Below are positions 51,849 to 62,104 of a stretch of DNA of 64,000 nucleotides, piece after piece. Position 1 is the first letter of the stretch, and each line of letters opens with the position of its first letter. The stretch comes from Acorus gramineus (Eukaryota; Streptophyta; Magnoliopsida; Acorales; Acoraceae), in contig CM060857.1 in assembly GCA_030737835.1 (NCBI GenBank), positions 11,481,496 to 11,545,495 on the forward strand, in the 5' to 3' direction. Made by a program: the position numbers and the translations under genes. The notes beneath the pieces are model-generated. The model was not told where the DNA came from. It saw nothing but the letters and a program-made list of their open reading frames with translations, and did not search any database.

Positions 51849-53460
51849 AGGAAAGTTTTTTTTTTCTTTTTCTTCTATTTTTGTTGTTTGACTGATTATG
51901 GGGGGAGGATGGAAGGAATTGTCTTCTGATTTTGGATCATGAATTTTTGGAGGGAAAAGTTTGTTAGGTTGGATACTATATATACTGTAGACAGACTCTA
52001 ACGAGAGTTTTTCTTTGTTTTATTAGCTTAAACGTAATGGATTATTTGTTCCTTTTTTGGGTTCTATCTGTGCTGATGAGTTCATTTGGATTGAACGACT
52101 GGTGAATCTGATTTTGATATAAAGTATATGATTGATGATCCACAAAGGTTTTAAGACCAGTAGTTAAAGTATAGATGCTGTTACACAATTTCTATGCTTC
52201 AGGGTATGTATTATTTACAAAGACATCTCTTACATTGTATGCACAGCCCTTAAAAATTAAAAGTGAAGATTGTACATTGGAAAACCAAAATATTTGACTG
52301 GAACCCCGTGTATAACCCCTCTTTTACAGTGTATATTCTTTGTGGAGTTTTTTATTGTGTATTTTTTTTCTTTTTTTCTCTCTCGTCAATAGTCATAGTT
52401 TTGTTTTCCACTTTGCTTCTCTCTCCTTTACTTGTATTTTAAACTCTTGAAATTTCTATTAATATATGATCGATGTAGAATTGTAAAAATTGTCTACCAT
52501 TTTCTAAAAAAAAAATAAATAAAAAAACCCTTGTATAATCCTGCCTACAGTCTACTATTCTACTGTCCACAACAGTTTTTTTTTTAAAAAAATAACATAT
52601 CATTCAATAAAATATGTATTTTTATAAAAGATATATCATAGATACCAAAATGTAAAAAATCTCAATGGAAAAATATATCCCAAGACACATAGAACAACCG
52701 AGAAGGTATATGTCTACTATCCACAACAGTTTTTTTTTTTTTTAAATAACATATCATTCAATAAAATATATATTTTTATAAAAGATATATACTAGAATGT
52801 AAAAAATCTCAATGGAAAAATATATCCCAACACACATAGAACAACCGAGAAGGTATATGACATTGCGAAGACTGTGTATGACACCGACAACGTTGCGTGA
52901 CATCGAGCTAAGGACAAAAACTGTCACCATTGTACAACAATGTTGTAACTACCAAAAGATAATAATAAGAACAATAATGCTAAATACAGACTCAGATGCT
53001 ATCCCAATGCAGTCCTCACATGTTTTAATTTTTTAAAAAATAATATAAATATCATTTAATAAAATATATATTTGATGAAAATTATACATTACTCTATTTC
53101 ACATTGGATGGACTCATCTTGAACAAATGTAAAATTCATATACATTTAAGACTAATTGGCCGTTTGAAAACACAGGTAAGCTTTTGCTTTTGCAAAAATC
53201 GAGAAAGCTAAATGTAATTCCAAACAGTTTTAGGCTCTATTTAAAAATAGGTTTAGGAGCTTGGGTTTGCAAGAAACTGAATCCCCAAACCTGTTGTTTG
53301 AAAAGCTACAAGCACATTTTTTTTAAATGTTAAAAAGCTAGTTTTTTTTAATAATATGTAGAGAGATAGCTTCATGGTAACTCAGTTTTAAATTAAGCTT
53401 TTAAGAAAAAGTTAAATCTCAAATCCGTTTTCAGACCTGTCCCAGTAAAAAAAAAAAAAA
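51849..53460. other. BiP 3' flank and AT-rich spacer
   Basis: BiP 3' untranslated region, then AT-rich DNA with a tandem duplication (entered separately). A diverged MITE-like segment lies at about 53160-53440 (GGCCGTTTGAAAACACAGG at one end, complement-like CCGTTTTCAGACC at the other). No gene. Confidence 0.45.
52567..52860. repeat. Tandem duplication, period about 150 bp
   Basis: CCACAACAG recurs at 52567 and 52721, and AGAACAACCGAGAAGG at 52691 and 52838 (spacings 154 and 147). Two nearly identical copies of an AT-rich unit differ by small indels. Confidence 0.7.
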
Positions 53461-53963
53461 GGGAAATATTTGTATAACCCCTTGTAAGTTAGCCAATATC
53501 CAAATACCAATTATGTTTTTTGAAAATCCATATAACCCCCTAATATCTGTCATGGTTAAGCAAATACCCCCTTGGTTAAAATACCGTTTATTTTCAAATA
53601 ATATACTATTTATTATCTAACAGTGCTCCGAATTTTTGTATTCATATAACCCCTGGCATTTTGAAAAAAATCAAAATCAACCCCTCCAAATGACCGAAGC
53701 GCCCCCATCTTCAATAGTCCTTAACATCGATGTTCTTCCTCCCAAATTTTTTTTTTTTAAAACTGTTTGGGAGTTTTGAAGCTTCAAAAAGTCCTCCAAC
53801 ACGCATTGAATCACAGAGAAACCATTGTTGTCCATCATTTTTTTCATTGCACTTCATACCCGTTTGAGTATCTTGTTATGGTGTTGTTTTAATTGAATTA
53901 CTGCAAACCGAATTCACCATTACATTCATTTCTAAATCAAGGATTTCGAGCTCCATTAATTGT

Positions 53964-54098
53964 TGTTAGAATGGGAGAATGAAATAATGGGAATCCTTGT
54001 ATTCCACTTAGGGTTTAATCCCTTTATATATACAAATGTCTAGGAGTTACACGTGTAATACACTACACACATTATAAGATAACACATATAATCTAACA
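53964..54098 (-). repeat. Copia 3' LTR
   Basis: 135 bp with TG...CA ends and a TATATATA-type box. Matches 58704-58838 except for four transitions. Confidence 0.93.
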
Positions 54099-54110
54099 GC
54101 CTCCTCAAAC
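54099..54110 (-). promoter_or_regulatory. Copia polypurine tract
   Basis: The minus strand reads GTTTGAGGAGGC directly before the 3' LTR, immediately after the pol stop codon. A purine run here primes plus-strand DNA synthesis in LTR elements. Confidence 0.7.
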
Positions 54111-57100
54111 TCACGGTGGATCATACAAAGTGAGTTTGCGAAGAAGAAACTGAAATCGAGGAATTGGATGTGACTTCGTAAAGAAATCAGCAAGCTGCTC
54201 AGCAGAGGAGATATGCGGAAGCGATAATGTCTCTGCAAGAAAGTGCTGACGAACGAAGTGACAATCGATCTCAATGTGTTTGGTCCTCTCATGAAAGACC
54301 GGATTGCTAGCAATCTGAATAGCAGACCGGTTATCACAGTGAAGAGGAGTAGGACCAGTCATAGTAACTCCTAGATCCACCAAGAGACGTCTGAGATGAA
54401 CAATCTCCTTGGTGGTGATAGCCATGGCTCGATATTCAGCCTCAGTGCTGGAAAGAGAAACAACCTCCTGTTTCTTGCTGCGCCAAGAGATGATAGAATC
54501 TCCGAGAAATATGCAGAAACCAGTGGTGGAGCGTCTAGTGGTCGGGTCTCCAGCCCAATCAGCATCAGTGTAAGCCCTGAGAACCAGAGTCGAAGAGGAT
54601 GACAGATAGATCGATCTAGTGATAGTACCACGCAAATATCTAAGAATTCGCATAAGAGCACCATAATGCACTGATCGAGGAGCCGAGACAAACTGACTAA
54701 CAATACTGACGGCATGAGCAATGTCAGGTCTAGTGATGCAGAGATACACAAGCTGACCCACGATCTGTCTGTATCGAGTAGGATCTGAGAGGAGCTCACC
54801 ATCCGTAGGACGAAGCTTCACATGAAGCTCGAGAGGAGTATCCGCACTGCGGGTATCGGAGAGGGCAGCACGCTCTAAAATGTCAGCTGTATACTTCTGT
54901 TGAGAAAGCAGAATCCCACGATCACTCTGTGCAATCTCGAGACCAAGGAAGTAGCGAAGAGTACCAAGATCTTTCATCTGAAACTGTCGACTGAGGTGAT
55001 TCTTGACCCGAGTAATACCAGCGGAGTCATCGCCAGTTATAATCATGTCGTCAACATACAGAAGAAGGATTACCCGCCCCTGCGATGAGGATCGCACAAA
55101 CATAGAGTGGTCCTGGTGGCTCTCAACAAAACCAGCTGTCAGAATAACACTGCGAAAACGCTCAAACCAGGCACGAGGAGCTTGTTTCAGTCCGTATATA
55201 GCCCGCCGAAGACGACAAACATGCTGAGGAGGAGTGCTGAGACCTGGAGGTGGTTGCATATAAACAACCTCAGATAAATCACCATGAAGAAAAGCATTCT
55301 TCACGTCCATCTGAAAGAGAGGCCAGCGACGAACAGCAGCAACGGCGAGAAGGGTGCGAACAGTAGTCATCTGAGCAACAGGAGCAAAGGTCTCCTCATA
55401 GTCAATGCCATACTCCTGAGTGAAACCTCTGGCAACAAGACGAGCCTTATGTCGTTCAATGGAACCATCAGGGCGATGCTTGATCTTGAAAATCCACTTG
55501 CAGCTGATAGGGGTAACACCATCCGGAAGGGGAACAACATCCCAGGTCTGTGTCTGCTCAAACGCCTGAAACTCCTCAGCCATGGCCTGCTGCCACTCAG
55601 GGTACTCGACTGCCTCTCGATAAGATCGGGGCTCACGATGGGCATGTATAGCGGTGAGATAGGCCTGGAATTCTGGAGAATAGGTACTCACTGATGCAAA
55701 GCCAAATCGGTCAAGTGGTCCAGAGTCAAAACTGAAGCGATCAGGTGGATGACGCTCACGCTGAGGGTAGCGAGTCAAGGGACGAGGATCCACATCAGAG
55801 GGAGGTGTGTTAGCCGTGGAAGACGGAGTACCAGCGGAGTCATCTGCGGAAGGAGCAAGAGGAGACACAATAGGAGGAGAACAGGGAGGACCATGGGAGT
55901 TGGCTGCAGGAGTGTGAAGAGGAGACGAAGAACCAGGAGAGTCAGCAGTGGGAATGCCAAGATGAGACTCAGGGAGAACAGAACTAGGAGTGGGCTCAAG
56001 CAGAACAGACGGCCCGAGAAGAGGTAGAGACTCAATAGGAGAGGCCTGAACAGGAGAAGGCACCGGAGGAGAGGAGGCAGTGGGTGTAGAAGAAAAATAG
56101 GGAACATCTTCGACAAATGACACATGACGAGCTATCCAAAAACGATCTCCAATAGGATCGTAGCAGCGATATCCCTTGTGTTCGAAACTAATCCCCAAGA
56201 ATACACACTTAACTGACCGAGCGGCCAACTTAGTGCGTTGATGAGGAGGGAGAAGCACGAAACAAGTACATCCAAAAGTGCGAAGTCTGCTATAATCAGG
56301 TTTGGAGGAGTAAAGGCGCTCATGAGGAGTCATACCGGAGAGGACAGAAGAGGGAGTGATATTGATAAGATGAACAGATAGAAGAGCAGCCTCAGCCCAG
56401 TATGTGCTGGGGACTGAAGAAGAAAGTAAGAGGGAACGAGCGGTCTCAAGAATATGGCGATGTTTTCTTTCAGCAACACCATTCTGCTCATGAGTATAAG
56501 GGCATGATTGCTGAAAGAGAGTGCCATGAGATTGAAGAAGAGAACGCATCGTGGAAGAAATATATTCTCGAGCACAATCAGACCTAAAGATTTTGATACG
56601 AGTCTGAAACTGGGTGTGAATCATAGTGGTAAAGACCTCATATATCTTTGGGACCTCAGATCGATGACGCAATAAATAAATCCAGGTAAAGCGAGAATAG
56701 TCATCAATAAAACTGATATAATACGAAAAACCACTCTTTGACGTGATATGAGAAGGACCCCAGATATCAGAATGAACAAGCTCAAATGGACTAGAGGACT
56801 GATGATTACTAGAATGGAATGGAGTAGCAACAGGTTTGGCTAATTTACAGCCCTCACAAACAGAAAGAGGAGAGAAAGAAACATGACCTAAATCACCAGA
56901 CTTAATAAGGTCTTTAAGACGAGATTCAGAAACATGACCTAACCTCTTATGCCACAAGTCAGTATCAGAGGTGACAGTGCCACAGAAAACTGAGGGATCA
57001 GGTACAGGAAGATAAAGATACTCCACATAATACAGTCCGCCAATCCGACGACCAACACCAATCCTCTGCCCTGAACGTGGATCCTGCACAGAACACCCAG

Positions 57101-57701
57101 AAGAGGTAAAGGTAACGGTGAATCCAGAATCACACAATCTACTAATAGACACAAGATTCATGCAAAGCTCAGGAGCATGCAAAACAAATGGTAATGAAAG
57201 GCGGCCAGTAGGGTGGGATGTGGTGGTGATCGATCCACACTGCGTGATGACTAAAGGAGAGCCATTAGCAGTATGAATCGAAGGGAGGTGTGAGGGTGCA
57301 GGTGAGCATGCAGTGAGGATAGAACTATCAGGAGTCATGTGATGTGAGGCACCCGAATCAAAAATCCAATAAGCAGGAGTACCCATAGTAGAAGACAAGG
57401 CAAAGGGAGTAGAAGCACCAGAAAGTGACTGCTGCAGAATCAGGTGGTCTAGGCGCTGACTGATCTGGACAAGCATATCCGAGTGTGACTGAATGGAGGC
57501 AATCGAAGTAGCAGTCGTAGCGGCAACAGGAGGAAGATGATGTCCTCGGCCTTTCGGTTGATAACGCTTAGAAGGTCGTTGTCTTTTCGTAGCAGGAGCG
57601 GACCCCAAGATGCCCTCATAGATAAATGACGAAGTAGACTGACGAGATACCTTCGAAGCCGCCGGTGTCGGAAGAGTAGGGTTGTCGTTGGTTTCTGACA
57701 T
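54111..57701 (-). CDS. Copia pol polyprotein (protease, integrase, reverse transcriptase, RNase H)
   Basis: One uninterrupted frame of 1196 residues from an ATG. Order seen: a short N-terminal segment (1-110); aspartic protease motif DSGASHHM (Asp115); the gag-pre-integrase His/Cys zinc region (LWHKRLGH ... CEGCKLAK); an integrase core with acidic residues in VHSDIWGP, FRSDCAREY and EQNGVAERKH; reverse transcriptase with ARLVARGFTQ and the catalytic YVDDMIITG; and RNase H with YTDADWAGD and SSTEAEYRA. This is the Copia order (integrase before RT). The N-terminal 110 residues have no capsid domain and no CCHC zinc knuckle. It is a retroelement gene, not a host gene. Stop codon and polypurine tract are adjacent. 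Confidence 0.93.
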   Translation of the reverse strand: MSETNDNPTLPTPAASKVSRQSTSSFIYEGILGSAPATKRQRPSKRYQPKGRGHHLPPVAATTATSIASIQSHSDMLVQISQRLDHLILQQSLSGASTPFALSSTMGTPAYWIFDSGASHHMTPDSSILTACSPAPSHLPSIHTANGSPLVITQCGSITTTSHPTGRLSLPFVLHAPELCMNLVSISRLCDSGFTVTFTSSGCSVQDPRSGQRIGVGRRIGGLYYVEYLYLPVPDPSVFCGTVTSDTDLWHKRLGHVSESRLKDLIKSGDLGHVSFSPLSVCEGCKLAKPVATPFHSSNHQSSSPFELVHSDIWGPSHITSKSGFSYYISFIDDYSRFTWIYLLRHRSEVPKIYEVFTTMIHTQFQTRIKIFRSDCAREYISSTMRSLLQSHGTLFQQSCPYTHEQNGVAERKHRHILETARSLLLSSSVPSTYWAEAALLSVHLINITPSSVLSGMTPHERLYSSKPDYSRLRTFGCTCFVLLPPHQRTKLAARSVKCVFLGISFEHKGYRCYDPIGDRFWIARHVSFVEDVPYFSSTPTASSPPVPSPVQASPIESLPLLGPSVLLEPTPSSVLPESHLGIPTADSPGSSSPLHTPAANSHGPPCSPPIVSPLAPSADDSAGTPSSTANTPPSDVDPRPLTRYPQRERHPPDRFSFDSGPLDRFGFASVSTYSPEFQAYLTAIHAHREPRSYREAVEYPEWQQAMAEEFQAFEQTQTWDVVPLPDGVTPISCKWIFKIKHRPDGSIERHKARLVARGFTQEYGIDYEETFAPVAQMTTVRTLLAVAAVRRWPLFQMDVKNAFLHGDLSEVVYMQPPPGLSTPPQHVCRLRRAIYGLKQAPRAWFERFRSVILTAGFVESHQDHSMFVRSSSQGRVILLLYVDDMIITGDDSAGITRVKNHLSRQFQMKDLGTLRYFLGLEIAQSDRGILLSQQKYTADILERAALSDTRSADTPLELHVKLRPTDGELLSDPTRYRQIVGQLVYLCITRPDIAHAVSIVSQFVSAPRSVHYGALMRILRYLRGTITRSIYLSSSSTLVLRAYTDADWAGDPTTRRSTTGFCIFLGDSIISWRSKKQEVVSLSSTEAEYRAMAITTKEIVHLRRLLVDLGVTMTGPTPLHCDNRSAIQIASNPVFHERTKHIEIDCHFVRQHFLAETLSLPHISSAEQLADFFTKSHPIPRFQFLLRKLTLYDPP

Positions 57702-58224
57702 TGTGCAGAACCACTCGGATGAGGATCAGAAGCAGACGAGGACGTAGAGCACGAAAAATCGAGCAAAATGGACTCCTGGATCACCTTAATCGGACTTCCG
57801 GAGAGGAAGTTATAACCGATTTAGTGATTCGAAGTCTCAAGGAGGTGCCGGAGGTGGCGGAGAGCGGCCGGTGGCTGCAGGGGGGTGGCCGGAGGAGTCA
57901 GGGGCGGCCGGAGGAGCCGGAGGACGGCCGGAGTTGACCTGAGGTTGGACTTGGGTGGAGTGCCGGGCTGAGTTCGCGGACTCGGGCCGGGTGCCGGGCC
58001 GGGTTCTGGGCCGGGTTCGCGGATCCGGGTTGCTGGGCAGGGTCCGGGTCAGGTCGCTGGGCAGGGTCCGGGTCGGGTGCCGGGTCGGGCGCTCAAGACT
58101 ATCCGGAACACTCGGGACAGGCTGGCACGAGCTGTCCCAGCAGATCCCGGGTAATCCGGGCAGAATCTACGGATCGGTGCATGGGCAGATTTCTCAGGCG
58201 CGACAGATCCCGGGTAATCTGGGC

Positions 58225-58640
58225 AGGTTCAGACGCGCGGCAGGGCGCGTGGCAGGGCGCGGCGCGGCAGGGCAAGGCTGCTGGGCGCGGCAGGGTAGGG
58301 CGGCGCACGGCAGGGCACGTGGCAGGGCGCTGCAGGGCGCGCGGCAGGGTGCGGCAGGGCAGGGCGGCGTGCGGCAGGGCTGCTAGGCGCGGCAGGGCAG
58401 CGCAGCGCACGGCAGGGCACGCGGCAGGGCAGGGCGCAGCAGGGCACGACAGGGCAGATCTGCTGAGCGCGGCAGGGCGCACGGCAGGGCGCAGCAGGGC
58501 ACGCGGCAGGGCAGGGCGGCGCACGGCAGGGCACGCGGCAGGGCGCGCGGCAGGGCAGGGCGGCGCACGGCAGGGCATGCGGCAGGGCGCGGCAGGGCAG
58601 GGCGGCGCACGGCAGGGCACGCGGTAGGACACGCGGCGGC
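58225..58640 (-). repeat. GC-rich GCCCTGCCGC-type repeat in the copia leader
   Basis: About 415 bp made of GCGGCAGGGC, GCACGGCAGGGC and GCGCGGCAGGG words (given on the + strand) in irregular higher-order order. All frames stay open because stop codons are nearly absent, producing false Cys/Arg/Pro- or Gly/Arg-rich frames. It lies between primer site and pol, where gag would normally begin. Confidence 0.8.
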
Positions 58641-58691
58641 GCACGAAGGATTCCAACAAAAAAAAAAAAAATTAAGGTTTTTGAGGTGGTT

Positions 58692-58703
58692 GCTCTGATA
58701 CCA
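58692..58703 (-). promoter_or_regulatory. Copia primer binding site (initiator Met tRNA)
   Basis: The minus strand reads TGGTATCAGAGC directly after the 5' LTR, the standard 12-base match to the 3' end of plant initiator methionine tRNA. Confidence 0.92.
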
Positions 58704-58838
58704 TGTTAGAATGAGAGAATGAAATAATGGAAATCCTTGTATTCCACTTAGGGTTTAATCCCTTTATATATACAAATATCTAGGAGTTACACGTGTAATA
58801 TACTACACACATTATAAGATAACACATATAATCTAACA
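58704..58838 (-). repeat. Copia 5' LTR
   Basis: 135 bp, 97 percent identical to the 3' LTR by direct comparison (131 of 135). It is followed outside by the ATTGT duplication. Confidence 0.93.
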
Positions 58839-59070
58839 ATTGTAAACCAACATTTCGAACTCTCTTCTAAAGCGTCTAAGCAATTATGTCAGTAGTAAGT
58901 GTAAGTTTTTAAGTTGTGTCTATATGATGTTCGATGAAATGTGTGAGATTAATTTTAGGTTTTTTTACAATAAATTGGAGTGCATGTGCTTAGAGTGAGA
59001 TGGGACTGGGGAGACTAAATTGAATTGGATTGCAGGTGCTTAGAGTGCGAATGGATTGGGATGATTGGAC

Positions 59071-59657
59071 TAAACCTGTCAATCGAACAGATAGAGATCA
59101 GATAGGCTTATATCCGTATCCGTATCCGAACTAGATATCTGAAAAAATATCCATATCAGATATTCGACAGATATTGAAAGTAAATATCCATATCCAATCC
59201 GAAAATCCGGATTCAGATATGGATAATTATCCGAAATATCCAAAAATTTAAATTAAATATGAAATGACTAAAATATCTAAAGATCCAATATCGAAAAATA
59301 AAAATCATATATCCAATATTTGAAATATGTAAAAAAATATAACAATTACCTAGCATAAAACATAAAATTATAAGTACATACATAAAGCATTACATACTTT
59401 AAAGTACAAATAAAAAAAATCATACTAATTATAAAAATATAAATATATAATTAAATAAATAATAATATTATAATATTTTCGAATACAGATATTTTTCAGA
59501 TCGGATATAGGCATATCCGTATCTAATCCGAAAATTTTCAGATACGGATAATTTTTTTAGATAGGGATACAGACTTTTCGGATATCGGATATTTTCTGGA
59601 TTGTCAGATACAGATTCGGATCGGATACAGATTTTTTTCATATAATTGACAGGTTTA
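59071..59657. mobile_element. hAT-like MITE built of ATCCGTATCC/GGATACGGAT words
   Basis: A 587-bp element. Left end TAAACCTGTCAATCG; complement of the right end TAAACCTGTCAATTA. The flanks GATTGGAC (59063-59070) and GACTGGAC (59658-59665) match at 7 of 8. Both arms are dense in GATATCCG/CGGATATC-type words around an AT-rich centre. Non-coding. Confidence 0.8.
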
Positions 59658-60866
59658 GACTGGACTGGTTGGCTACAATGGACTGCGACTACACTAGGGA
59701 GATTAAATTGAACTCGACTGCACCTGCTTAGAGTGGGACTGGACTGGACTAGCTGTAACAGACTGCAACTTACAAATAATTACTACAATGTTATGAGGGT
59801 ACGGCTGCATTGGAGGGCTGCAGGTGGGGCTCATAGAAGCTTGGACTAGATGCATTTAAAAACGAAACTACACTCGACTGGAGTTATATTCACTCACTCA
59901 AAAAACGACCCGGGGAAAATAACCTGGACTGCTCTGGAGGACTTGGACTGGAATGACAACAAACATAAAAGCATTCAAACAACAAAATAAATCAACCATT
60001 CAGTCTATTACACCATACAAACAATAATATCTCTTGAAGAAATTTCATCGAATAGATGGGGAGCTTCAGAATTTCATTCAAGTCACCAAAATTCTAGTTA
60101 GAATCAACCAAAAATGATAATCTCAACAATGAATCATCATCATCATTATCTAAACTACCACACAATCAAGCAAAAATACAAAATGCATATCATAGCCACA
60201 CATACAACACAAAAGATTATTTTTTATAACTAAATAGTAAAAAATAGTAAAAAAAAAAAATGTTATAACTAAATTTAGAGGATTTTAAAAGATCTTTAGA
60301 ATTAATAAAAATAAATATTCAGAATTTAAAATTTTATTAAAAATAGTAAAAAGACCATTTTGAGGGTAAAAAAAAAGGAAAAATGGAAAAAATCTTCTCG
60401 ATATCTAACTCCAGTAAAAGTTTTAGGCGATTCCGAGTTCGAGACGTCTTTTTTATTTCTACTAGTCGATTTTTCTGTAAATACTTGAAAATCTGAAAGT
60501 GGATCCTTTCGGGTTCATCGCTCCCGGAACGCGTAGGCCATTCGCTATGCATCACCTTAGGAGGTGACATTGGCATGTTTGATCGGACGACGACTGCAGG
60601 GGGAATTGGTCGCCAGATTGCCGGATTGTGACGGAGGGTCGGGGTTGTCGGAGATTTTAGTGAAAAGGAGTTACTCATTGAAGAAGGATATAAAACTCAT
60701 TTACTTGCTTGTGTTAAATTAACTGAACAATGGGTTTAACTAAAGTGACGGTAAGAGAGTTATGTAAATTAAGTCAAGTATTCCAAGGGGTTATACGGAT
60801 ATTCACATTTTTGAGGGGTGGATCTGAATATCAATCATCTTTCAGGGGGTTATATGCATTTAACCC

Positions 60867-62104
60867 AAAAAAAAAAACTCGTTGTGCCAAAACCACTTTT
60901 CATCGTTGCAAAATTCAAAGTGAAAGTTTTGTAATCACAATATATCCCATCAAAATTCGAGAGTTTTGTAATCCCGCTAATCAAATGCTATCTCAGTTTT
61001 TTTACGGTCCAAAACACAGTCTTATGTGTATCTTTAAAAATTCAATAAGACATATGTATCGTTCAATTTTTTTATATTTGTTAAAAATAAGGTTCATTCA
61101 ACTTGAAATGAAGTGACATATTTTTCATCAAAGCATATGCCTCATTAAGAATCTGTTTGGAAACATCTTTGCAAAATAAGATTTTGAATGAAGTGACTTG
61201 AATAGACTTGATCATTGGAAAGCGCATTTTCTGCGCTTTTTAAAAAATATATTTTTGTATTAAAATCTGTAAGTAACTTTTTAATTAAATCTGCTTTTTA
61301 GAATGCGTTTAACAACACTTTTCAGCTTTCTGCTTAATTAAAAGCAGAATCTTATTATTTAAGCATTGCCAAATGTCCCTAAATAAAGTATACTATTTTC
61401 ATCCAATCAAAGCCATAATCTTACAATTAATCGTAATCATAACATTAACATTAAATCCAACGCCCTCCCGTATATTGCAGCACATACTTAACTCACACAA
61501 TATGGCTATTATTATTTTGTTTTAAAAAAATTCAGTAATTTTTTATGTAAGAAAGTCCGGTTATACATAAACTTTATAAAATGTATCATCTATTAATAAC
61601 TTTAAGATAAAATTCAGAGAAAAAATGATATTTTAGGATAAGAATGAGTTTTAAAAACTTAAAAATCTATTACATACACCATTTAAAAGTTTGAAAAACT
61701 ATAAAAGTATAATAGATTTTAATTTGCTATCTTATATATAAATATTATTTTATTTTATTTAAAAACTTCTATATTTTTTAATTAACTTATTAATTAGAGA
61801 ATTTGGTTATATATTAAAATTATAAAATACAATTATATATTTAAAATCTTAAGATAAGATTAACAGAAAGATTGGTTTCAATAATAATAATGAACTTCAA
61901 TAAATTTGTTAGACGATAAAAATATAAAATTGTGTTAAATAAACTTAGAAAACCTTTTATAGTTAATATAATAGATATAATAGATTTATTTGCAAAATAT
62001 GAAGAAAAATATTAATACGAATGATTTTAAGGCACCGTTTGATAACCCGTTCTGGGTTATTTTTAGCTTCTTCAAAAGCTAACCCCCCGTTTGGGGTGGA
62101 GCGT
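60867..62104. other. AT-rich spacer
   Basis: An M3-like remnant at about 61000-61145 and a diverged MITE-like segment at about 61145-61385 (CTGTTTGGAAACATC at one end). The rest is AT-rich with no gene. Confidence 0.4.

Larger units (their letters stand above)
53964..58838 (-). mobile_element. Ty1/copia LTR retrotransposon, complete ends, pol intact, gag absent
   Basis: A 4875-bp element on the minus strand. LTRs of 135 bp begin TGTTAGA and end TCTAACA and differ at four positions, all transitions. It is flanked by perfect ATTGT duplications (53959-53963 and 58839-58843). Order on the minus strand: 5' LTR 58704-58838, primer site, leader of about 1 kb, pol ORF 57701-54111, polypurine tract, 3' LTR 53964-54098. 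The few LTR differences point to a recent insertion. Confidence 0.93.
53461..60866. mobile_element. Mutator-like shell carrying nested insertions
   Basis: The left end GGGAAATATTTGTATAACCC and the complement of the right end GGGTTAAATGCATATAACCC are inverted repeats. Further matching words (ATATCC..., CCCCCTAA/CCCCCTGA) continue for 100 bp or more. Both sides abut poly(A), so a 9-bp duplication cannot be told apart. Removing the copia element (53964-58838) and the hAT-like MITE (59071-59657) leaves about 1.94 kb of shell. A 113-codon minus-strand frame at 60337-60678 opens with MSNSFSLKSPTTP; I do not recognise it and see no transposase. Confidence 0.55.

Noticed and set aside
58099-58659. 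Long Cys/Arg/Pro-rich and Gly/Arg-rich open frames on both strands
   Set aside because: They are products of the GC-rich short repeat in the copia leader: stops are nearly absent in every frame, composition is low-complexity and no domain is present.
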